A DNA stretch of 39,410 nt, taken from assembly GCA_001579985.1 (NCBI GenBank), contig LRSR01010890.1, positions 1 to 39,410 of the forward strand. Direction: 5' to 3'. Shown here piece by piece: positions 32,198 to 39,410 of the stretch (position 1 is the stretch's first letter; each line of letters begins with the position of its first letter). The position numbers were made by a program, and so were the translations under genes. The DNA comes from Hypsibius dujardini (taxonomy: Eukaryota > Tardigrada > Eutardigrada > Parachela > Hypsibiidae). The notes under the pieces are model-generated. The model worked only from the letters and a program-made list of their open reading frames with translations, did no database searches and was not told the DNA's origin.

Positions 32198-35093
32198 GCA
32201 ACAGGAACAATCAGTACCATTTCTACAGGTGAAGAACACGCATATGAACGCGTACCCGATCCAGACCACGTCCAACTGCTACATGGCGTCCGCCAACAAT
32301 CCGCCATATGACCCGTACAACACGGTGGTTACCAGCACCGGAGCTCTAATTGCGAATCAGTCGGCTTACGGCGGGAACAGAGCATTTTCGGTGCAGACAT
32401 TCGGCGGTCCACCACCACCCATAGCCATGTCCAGCTCCAGCGGTGGAAGCCCCGGAGCTGGTGGGTTGAACAACAGCAGCAATCGACCGCCCATCATCGA
32501 GGTCCCACAGACGATCGCACAACACGACCAGGCTACGGCGGAGCTGCGGAAGGAGATGAAGCAGCGCTCCATGTCCGGCCCGATTAACGGACAGCCGCTC
32601 ATCGATCCGGCGGTGTTGGGAAGTCTGGCGAACTTTAATCGCTCCTCGTCTGTCAGCAACGGGAACTTGGCGTATCTGCAGCCGAAGGAGGACATTATGC
32701 GGGCGGTGGAAGCAGCCTCAGCGGTGCCGGTGAAGAACCCGAAGAAGACGTCTGCGAGCGTGTCATTTGCCATGCCGCAAGTACGAAGCTTAGAGGGACT
32801 GGGCGATTACCATGTTTCACAGTTCAACTCGTTTCTTGGCCTCTACAGGTTTCGAGCAAGATGCCACGAACAAACACACGAACCACCAAACCCATCAAAT
32901 CGCATGAAGCACCCGCCCAGTCGCATCCCGCACAGCCATCACGGATTGATGCTGGCTTCATGAGTTCGTCGGGCTCTTCTACGCTGGCTCAGCTGTTGAC
33001 CGGAGGTTTGTTTAACTATCATATTGTGCAGTCTGGTTTATTGAGGAAAAATTAATCTTTATGATTGATTGTCTGTATTGTTGTCTGTGTGCCTTAACTA
33101 CTCCCAAATAGTCCTGATTGACTTTAATTTAATTAACTGCAGTATTACAATACATGTATGGTGAGTATGCCTCGTTATCGGGCAAGTGATTGAGGCTTCA
33201 TTTATCATGTCGTTTGAAAGAACTGGAGGTTATGGGATAGCGGTTTGTACGTCGGCGTCACACCTTGAAGGTTCGCGGTTCGAACCGTGGTGTTGGTGAA
33301 TTTTATTTCCCGAGATTAAATTGTCTGAATTGGTCTCGATGATGTGAATTCAAGCTCAACAGGGCTGATCGTTATGATGATAAAATTCCGAATTGAGAGA
33401 CCCACTTTTTGTCTCGGAAGAAACGCGAGGGGGCACCTTGTTTGGAGTTGATTCGTGTTTGGCTGACTTTCAGGAAGTCCTTTCGCAATGTCCGTCCCGC
33501 CTGCCCCGATTGTACAGCCCGTTACACCACAAACCGTCATCACGGGCACGAAGAAGCTGGCACCCAAACCGACCATCAAAACGGAATCCCCCGCAGTCAA
33601 AACTGGACCTCCCAACGTCTCACCATTTACCGTATGGAACGGTCGCATGGCATTCATACGACTCTTCATTCATCATTATTGTTAACCCTTACAGATCAAT
33701 CTGTCGAGCCCTACATTACAACAGCAGCAGCAGCAGAATGCGTCGAACGTGTCTGTCACCACGGAGCCCCCCAGGCAGCAGTCAGATGTCATCCCCAAAA
33801 TGGAATTTACAGGATCTCAAGGTGAGCGAAGAAACTGTATTTCGATGCCGAAAGCTGGAGCCTTTTAAGGTTGATCCCTAATTTTCTCTCCCCCCCCAGA
33901 CCCGTCGCGGTATCGCTTGAAGTCGGAGGAACCAGACGGTAGGAATCCTCGGAACGTGGAGCACAAACGAATCAACCACATCTCCGCGGAAGCGAAGCGG
34001 AGAGGCCACATCAAGAGCGGGTTCGAAGTGCTGCACGGCTTGGTGCCGTCGCTCGCGCAGAACGCCTCGGTGAAAGTCAGCAAAGCGGTCGTCCTTCATA
34101 AAGGTACACGTTTCTTTGTCTGCGTCCTTGTTGAGAGACGCTGGATGTCACGGGAATTCTCACGTTTGTCTGACATGGGTTCATCCGCTTCCCGCTAGGT
34201 GCTGAATACATACGCCATCTGAAGGAAGAACGCCGCGCCATGCAGGCTGAGGCGGAAGCCCTGAGGGAGCAGATTGAGACCATCAACCAGGCGGTGATGT
34301 AAGAGCTACCCTTCTCGCGTCAGAAAGCGATTGTCGCGTCAGAAAGCGATTCTCACGTCGGAAAGCGAATTTATTTTTACACCATTCTCGCTTCCGTTTC
34401 CGATTACTGTAGTCTCTGTCAGCAACAACTTCCGGCCACCGGTGCACCGGTCAGTAGCCGCGCACGCAACGACCGGATGAACGAAATGCTGGATGACTAT
34501 GTCCGGCAACGAACCCAGCAGAACTGGAAATTCTGGCTGGTAAGGGTTACCCGAACTTGATCTTGCTCACCCTTCGAAAACAAGGCAGCAAAGATCAATC
34601 GTGTCCGCCTTTCGATTTGCAGTTCAGTCACATCGTACGGCCACTGTTTGACAACTTTGTCTCGAACGTCTCCACCAGAAGCACTGAAGACCTTTGCCGG
34701 ACTACGTCGTCTTGGGTTGACCAGCAGTGCACATTGGTTTTATTGAGACCCCGTAAGTTGCAAGAGAACTTACTGAACAACCAGGAATTGTGGACAGATT
34801 TGGTCTGCCTTGGCTTTTGCCAAGGGGCTCATTGCCCATGAACAACCAGGAATTGTGGACAGATTTGGTCTGCCTTGGCTTTTGCCAAGGGGCTCATTGC
34901 CCATCTTGACAATTTGTTCCTTGTAGTTATCAAAGATTCCATGAGGAAACTCAGTACAACGACCCACGTCCTCAGCGATCCGGCGCGACTCCCCAACGAA
35001 GCCAGGCTCGCCGTGCAGAAGAACCCATCGGGATCCTCCTCGCAAGCGCACTCTTCCTCATCGACTCATCATCGCTCTACCAGAGAAAGCTGA
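29001..35093 (+). CDS. Mondo: Mondo/MLXIP (MondoA-ChREBP) bHLH-ZIP transcription factor, complete
   Basis: Mondo pairs with Mlx and activates sugar-responsive genes through carbohydrate response elements, shuttling between cytoplasm and nucleus. Exons: 29001-29221, 29844-30092, 30743-30849, 31032-31234, 31308-31497, 31572-31664, 31768-31919, 31995-32780, 32849-33005, 33474-33631, 33695-33821, 33900-34103, 34199-34298, 34413-34539, 34623-34752, 34927-35093; phases agree and give about 1056 residues. Seen, in order: the N-terminal Mondo conserved regions (IHSGHFM; LSKLFECMTLAYR; SPKWNNFKGLKL; LNNVIWRAWHMQ; AVVLEGKYWKRKL; NADFIQPG with LQPSLDDFMD); polyglutamine about 435-475; STLAQLLTG; the basic region HISAEAKRR with DNA-contacting His841, Glu845 and Arg849; helix-loop-helix; zipper (HLKEERRAMQAEAEALREQI); and the C-terminal dimerisation/cytoplasmic domain (LDDYVRQRTQQNWKFWL). 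ATG 29001 is the first in frame. The exon 5 acceptor is a TAGCAG double site (31305 or 31308). Confidence 0.96.
30265..30440. repeat. CAGACAAACTGACCCA minisatellite in Mondo intron 2
   Basis: Tandem CAGACAAACTGACCCAAACA units alternate with CAGACCATCTACGCACTCA in the 30093-30742 intron, giving a compound period of about 59 bp. Confidence 0.9.
30900..31020. repeat. Short imperfect repeats in Mondo intron 3
   Basis: ACTTACCACTTTGATT and GACTTGCGTTAATTCCACTT units recur two to four times just before the exon 4 acceptor, making a pyrimidine-rich approach to the splice site. Confidence 0.75.
32088..32208 (+). repeat. Polyglutamine-coding CAG/CAA tract in Mondo exon 8
   Basis: About 40 codons, almost all Gln, with mixed CAG and CAA plus single Arg and Leu interruptions. 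Mixed codons usually make such tracts less prone to expansion than pure CAG. The frame stays open on the other frames and strand as well, giving shadow poly-Ser and poly-Cys frames. Confidence 0.92.
33225..33300 (+). repeat. tRNA-like sequence, probable SINE head, in Mondo intron 9
   Basis: An A-box-like TGGGATAGCGG (33233-33243) and a B-box match GGTTCGAACC (33277-33286) are spaced about 33 bp apart, as in tRNA genes, with CGTCGGCGTCACACCTTGAA between them. The T-arm pairing is imperfect and no clean seven-base acceptor stem closes it, so a functional tRNA is unlikely; a tRNA-derived SINE or tRNA relic fits better. Confidence 0.45.
34774..34903. repeat. 65 bp perfect tandem duplication in Mondo last intron
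   Basis: Two identical adjacent copies (34774-34838 and 34839-34903), each containing the short inverted repeat CCTTGGCTTTTGCCAAGG, lie in the 34753-34926 intron and make up most of it. Perfect identity suggests a recent event or an assembly artefact. Confidence 0.95.
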
Positions 35094-35462
35094 TTATATT
35101 ATATCGTTACATCGTGGTGAGACTCGTCACCCCGGTCGAGGGCATCATCGAAATCTGCAACCAAAGTGACTTGTTAACTGCAAATTGGGCCTTGCATCAT
35201 TTGGTTTTTCCGTCTTGTTACGACAGTTGATGCTGAGAGAGACGGGGCGATTTTGGAAGAATCTATTTTACTTTTGACCGTAGTATTCACTTACCTTGCT
35301 TCACACACACTTGTAATCCTATATAAATTAGCTTTGAAACGAAAAGGAGAGAGAATTGTAGTATTACATAAAAGAGTAAAAAACCGTTCGGTGGAATGGG
35401 GAATCCTAGTGTTAAAAAACGACATGCTTGAGCAACTGTGGTGAAAACGAAACATCGAAACG
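35094..35462. other. Spacer between convergent Mondo and membrane-protein 3' ends
   Basis: 369 bp between two stop codons on opposite strands. It should hold both 3' untranslated regions, which probably overlap. AT-rich, with no recognisable gene. Confidence 0.55.
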
Positions 35463-38400
35463 TCAGTCGTCGGCCGCGTCGCTGCTGAGGAGCGATCTCC
35501 CCTCTTGCCCGTACAATGGCGTGACCGCGGACTTCTTTTCCCCACCACCACCACCACCACCACCAAAATGCGCAGCGGGAGCAGTCACCACACCACTACG
35601 CGAGTCCGTATCGAACGTCCGCAGCCTGGAAGCATTAGCGTTAGCGGAATCACGACCGCGTTTGTTCATGCTTGAATAGACGCAGAGGCCGAAAAATCCC
35701 ACCATCACAACGGCGGTGCCTAGAAAGTAACACCAGCAAATAAAAAATTTAATATAATCAGTACATGTTTTACGGTCGTCCGCGAACAGCCAGTCTGTTA
35801 GCAGACTACCCTTGAGCCAGTCTGCCAGCAGACTACCCTTGATCCAGTCTGTTAGCAGACTACCCTTGATCCAGTCGGTTAGCAGACTACCCTTGAGCCA
35901 GTCTGCCAGCAGACTACCCTTGATCCAGTCTGTTAGCAGACTACCCTCATCCAGTCTGCCAGCAGACTACCCATGATTCAGTCGGTTAGCAGACTACCCG
36001 TGATCAAGTCTGCCAGCAGACTACCCTTGATCCAGTCTGCCAGCAGACTACCCTTGATTCAGTCTGCCAGCAGACTACCCTTGATTCAGTCGGTTAGCAG
36101 ACTACCCGTGATCAAGTCTGCCAGCAGACTACCCATGATCCAGTCTGCCAGCAGACTACCCTTGATTCAGTCTGCCAGCAGACTACCCTTGATTCAGTCT
36201 GCCAGCAGACTACCCCCTTGATCCAGTCTGCCAGCAGACTACCCTTGATCCAGTCGGTTAGCAGACTACCCGTGATCTACAGGTCTATTCCCTAACATTT
36301 GGACACGCGATCGGTTGTCAGACGAACTGTGCGCAACTGATCATGTCCCAGTGATTAGCTTAAACAAAGATGATTTAGTTTAGGGAAGGTTAGCGTTCAA
36401 ACAACTGGGAAAAAGCAGTAAGCCACCCCGTGCAGCTGCGCCCAGAAAAGGTGATCATTTTATTTTCCTCGGAAAAAAAGTATTCTTCTTGGTCATTGTA
36501 ATTGCTCTTCCTACGCATTTTTTCGTACTTTCCGGAAGTTTGTCGATGGCTTATTATAAAAGGATTACTTCAGAGCCTAAATTGACCGATTGAGAGAACC
36601 AGGCCTGTCGATAAATTGTCCATCCAATATTAGGGAAGGGTTTTCACATGCTGTACATCAGTATCGTTCAACTCTAGGTTCTTAACTCAAACAACAAATA
36701 TGCTCATTTTATGCATTTTTGCACTGAAAAACTACAGGGGTCACCACGAATATTGAATAATATTTGTCACTCCCTCCAACATCCATGAGTGTGGGAAAAT
36801 AAAAATTAATTTTAGTGGCAAGGAGGGAATTAAGTTAAGATTAGCTAAAACTTGATTTGAAACGAATCTGACAATAATTGAGCTTTTGAGGAATTTTGTC
36901 TTGAAAGTGGTAATTTTGTACCCGCCAAATTAAGCCGAAAAGTATACTACGAACTTCAGTTCCGCCAATCGTGTTTGGAGCTTAAACAAAAAACCGCTCA
37001 TTGTAAGTTATCATGACATAGTTTCTCTATAAAAACCACGTTCTATTGGTTCTTGAGATGGAGCAGGAAATTTTTGAGAAAAAAGAATTCGCGCAAATGT
37101 GCGAAAACAAGTACTTTCTACACATTAACATCGTTTTAGCTTCGCCCCTAGAACATTTTGAGTTTCATAGAGAGCAGCCATTTTATGAGTAATCCTTTTA
37201 GGGTTACTTTGTTTGCTACACTGCCTCTACAACAATTTTATGGGAAGGCAGAATTTCAAAGGAATCACTAACACAATCAAGCAATGAAGCAATCAACCCA
37301 CTGAGCTCGTGTTAAACAGCAAAATCGGTCATTTTAGTCAGCGACCCCAGGAAGGCTTCCTGCGTGAGAATAAAAATTTATTTTTATAATAAACTTAATT
37401 CAGGATTCAGGTGTGGCGTTTTTGTCATTTGTGAGGTCAGCGTCAGTTGCGCTCAGTTTGCGTGGCAACCGTTTGAAAACTATTCAATGTTCGTGGTGAC
37501 CCCTATAGAAGCGGGAATGATCCGACATGTTTTTGATGTGCAAGTTTTCAAAACACGTCAAAAAAGGACTTCTGGCGCCGTTTTGTTCATAAAAATATAT
37601 ATTTCATAAATCGGTTTCCAAACCAATTTGCCTTCCAGAGGGCTTCTTGTGAAGCCTATTTGTTCTGCTATAAACCGATTTTCGAAGTAGGATGGCTCAC
37701 TTTCGTCTCATTACCGGGTGCGGGAGAACTTTTGGCACTACACTAAAATTGCTGAATGTAACCCTATATGAACTGATAAAAAAAATTTATGCTGTATTTC
37801 GAAAGAAGACCTGTAGGTCTCTGAAACATTTGCTTGGTTCGACGTTGGGGCAGGAGCAGGACAGGTGCTATGCATTGGTTTGTGGCAGCACCTCAAAATT
37901 AAGCGTGGCCTGGCTAATGGTAAATTTTGCCAAGTTCGCTGACCCAGATCAAAACTGGTTCGCATTTCTCAATGCAGAGCGTGAGCAACAAAAAGTTGAA
38001 ACACGTATGTTGTAGTACTTCGATGGGGCTATCCCATGCAAAAGAAAAAAATCAATTTGACGGTAAGTTTGGTTTTGAGAAAAAATAAAATCTCGCAGGG
38101 TCAAGTTCAGCCAGTTTTTTAAATCTGCATCCCTAACTTTACACCAAAACTGGAGACCTAAAATGTAACAACAAACACTATTTTTTAATAAAAAAATTGG
38201 TGCAATAATTTGGCTCTTTAATGTAATTGAAATTATCCAAATCGCGTAACAACTGAGAAAGTTATTAGCGTGGACCCGTACACCACTTTTGCATCTGAAA
38301 ATGTTTACATTTTTTTTTAAAAAGGTCTCCCTCAATTTAGTGGTGCACGATTGATTGATTATTTCTGATTTTTTTTCTTGTACAGTACACTAACATAGAT

Positions 38401-39410
38401 CCATAGTTTGCCGTTTTGGTTTTTTAAATTCGCTTTAAAATTGGGGGAGATCTGAAATACGGTCCATGGGACAAATTATAAAAATGTTGGTCCTTGGGTT
38501 TTCCGAAACAACTTCTGATTCAACAACCTGAATCTCAATTTTAAAAGTGATTCGGATAGCCATCAAAAAGGGCTTTCCAGTGCAGAAAATATTTTATCAA
38601 TAGCATACACAGAGTTCAGGCAAGGGCCTGCGAAGGCCAGTGCCAAAAGCTTTCCCGCACCCGGTAAATTCAGTGATGAATAGTGAATCTTGGTGATGAT
38701 AATAATGTCAAGGTATAATCAACCGCCAAATACGTAAAAATGCATCGTTGTCTGGCAGAGTTTTGCGGAAAAATTAAGTTTTGGTTAGAATGATTGTCGC
38801 ACATTAATCAAATTTTCGTTTGTATGAAACTGTTCGCTAATCTTTCTCAATTTCGTCAATGTGACTAAAGAGCAGTGGCGCGCCGAGCTTTGGTTTAAGG
38901 GGGGTTTTTTATTGTATCCGAAATATTCCCGATAGAACGTAAGGGGGGAGTATTGCATGACAATTCTCAATCATAGTCTTTTTCTCTAATGGGGGACCCT
39001 TTGGGCACTTTTTTTACTTTCGAGGAGGGTTTTAGATCAACAAAACACCCCCCCTCGGCGCGCCACTGCTAAAGAGGCCCGTTCGCCTGACCCTTTGATA
39101 TATGTTAGATCACTTGTCTCGGCAAATACTTATATATCCATGTATCCATGCACTTGTAAAGGATACGTGATCCCTAGCGGTCTGTTAAAACTGTTAAAAT
39201 CCCAGATAAAACTCACAGATAAGCAAAAGAATGATAAAAGCAGAAAGTCCAACCGACGCGCCTTGCGACGGTGCGCCACCACGCATCGCCACCTCGGAGG
39301 AGGGCCCTGTGGGGGCAGTATGACGTTTGGTCGTAGGGGCGAGGGGCGGTATCACAGACGGAACGACGAGTTGCTGATGAGGGAACTCGCGGAATTCATC
39401 CTCAATGGAC
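35463..39410 (-). CDS. Single-pass membrane protein of unknown family, C-terminal two exons (partial)
   Basis: I do not recognise the family. Minus-strand exons: the part visible at 39410-39217 (open to the window edge) and the last exon 35719-35463. The donor TCTGTGAGT and acceptor TTTCTAG join in phase (split Cys codon). Seen: an extracellular or luminal Pro/Thr-rich stalk (VVPSVIPPLAPTTKRHTAP), one strongly hydrophobic membrane segment of about 27 residues formed across the junction (VGLSAFIILLLICTAVVMVG, then FFGLCVY), a basic stop-transfer (NKRGR) and a cytoplasmic tail of about 65 residues with an eight-glycine run and the acidic end SLLSSDAADD. Topology is therefore type I-like with a short tail. 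The N-terminal ectodomain that would name it lies outside the window. The intron is 3.5 kb, far longer than others here, and full of repeats. Confidence 0.75.
35791..36277. repeat. 27 bp minisatellite with self-complementary units, about 18 copies
   Basis: Units follow CAGTCTGCCAGCAGACTACC plus CTTGATC; a variant carries CAGTCGGTTAGCAGACTACC plus CGTGATC. In the main form AGTCTG and CAGACT are reverse complements separated by four bases, so most units can form a small hairpin. It lies in the intron of the membrane-protein gene. Frames across it are spurious. Confidence 0.95.
36735..37505. mobile_element. 771 bp inverted-repeat element in membrane-protein intron
   Basis: Left end CAGGGGTCACCACGAATATT, right end ATGTTCGTGGTGACCCCTA; the arms pair over about 25 bp with few mismatches. 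TA dinucleotides flank both ends (36733-36734, 37506-37507). The interior is AT-rich and has no transposase-like frame. It is probably a non-autonomous DNA transposon, superfamily unresolved. Confidence 0.7.
37712..38666. mobile_element. 955 bp inverted-repeat element in membrane-protein intron
   Basis: Left end TACCGGGTGCGGGAGAACTT (then TTGGCAC), right end GTGCCAAAAGCTTTCCCGCA (then CCCGGTA); the arms pair over about 27 bp with two mismatches. The terminal TA could be the target site. One internal frame of 107 codons (37692-38015, overlapping the left end) resembles no transposase I know. Probably non-autonomous. Confidence 0.65.
38873..39068. mobile_element. Non-autonomous hAT-type element with 8 bp target duplication
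   Basis: 196 bp with perfect terminal inverted repeats: CAGTGGCGCGCCGAG (38873-38887) and CTCGGCGCGCCACTG (39054-39068), followed inward by G-runs and C-runs that also pair. It is flanked by a perfect 8 bp direct repeat CTAAAGAG (38865-38872 and 39069-39076). An 8 bp duplication with CAG...CTG ends is the hallmark of the hAT superfamily. No coding capacity. Confidence 0.92.

Larger units (their letters stand above)
35720..39216 (-). other. Large repeat-laden intron of the membrane-protein gene
   Basis: 3.5 kb between the last two exons. In order it holds the hairpin minisatellite, the 771 bp, 955 bp and 196 bp inverted-repeat elements and AT-rich filler. Between 37510 and 37710 an inverted AAATCGGTTT/AAACCGATTT pair brackets about 65 bp. 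No exon is recognisable inside. Confidence 0.7.

Noticed and set aside
33225-33300. Functional tRNA gene
   Set aside because: A and B boxes are present, but the T stem and acceptor stem do not pair properly, so it is entered only as a tRNA-like repeat.
35973-36221. Plus-strand frame of repeated SASRLPLIQ units
   Set aside because: Translation of the 27 bp minisatellite; no start context, and it lies in an intron on the opposite strand.
37692-38015. 107-codon frame as a possible transposase fragment
   Set aside because: No catalytic motif or similarity that I can recognise, and it begins outside the element terminus.
1-39410. CRISPR array, operon, phage or toxin-antitoxin system
   Set aside because: The window is intron-containing animal DNA. 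The regular repeats are tandem minisatellites without unique spacers, and no prokaryotic gene is present.

Overview
The window is eukaryotic, animal nuclear DNA. Every recognisable gene is split into short exons by GT-AG introns, most 70-600 bp, and the protein families are metazoan (GIT ArfGAP, ataxin-2, Mondo, ANKRD13, beta-1,4-glycosyltransferase). A secreted protein with one peritrophin-A type chitin-binding domain, of the kind found in cuticle, points to an ecdysozoan such as an arthropod or tardigrade. The compact layout (about 5.6 kb per gene) would suit a small genome, but the species cannot be fixed from the sequence alone.

Layout, left to right: (1) 108-2040, minus strand, the 5' six coding exons of an ANKRD13-type ankyrin/ubiquitin-trafficking protein, running off the left edge. 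(2) 2889-6534, plus strand, a complete eight-exon GIT ArfGAP, head to head with ANKRD13 across an 848 bp spacer. (3) 7484-12907, minus strand, a complete 15-exon ataxin-2, convergent with GIT. (4) 13927-17640, minus strand, a complete five-exon beta-1,4-galactosyltransferase-family enzyme whose donor-selecting residue predicts GalNAc rather than Gal transfer. (5) 17641-25599, about 8 kb without a recognisable gene, full of short inverted-repeat (MITE-like) elements and minisatellites. (6) 25600-27799, plus strand, a nine-exon secreted chitin-binding protein. (7) 29001-35093, plus strand, a complete 16-exon Mondo/MLXIP transcription factor. (8) 35463-39410, minus strand, the last two exons of a single-pass membrane protein I cannot name, separated by a 3.5 kb intron holding a hairpin-forming minisatellite and three inverted-repeat elements, one a clear hAT-type insertion with an 8 bp target duplication.

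All exon boundaries were read by hand from GT/AG sites, and the reading phase was checked across each junction. The six named genes keep an open frame throughout (complete products of about 754, 1082, 398, 243 and 1056 residues, plus 388 residues of the partial ANKRD13). These genes are housekeeping or regulatory and do not form one pathway. I see no operon, CRISPR, phage or other unusual multi-gene system. The novelty lies in the repeats: several apparently unclassified non-autonomous DNA transposon families and a striking density of GACA/CAGA and GATT tetranucleotide tracts in introns.
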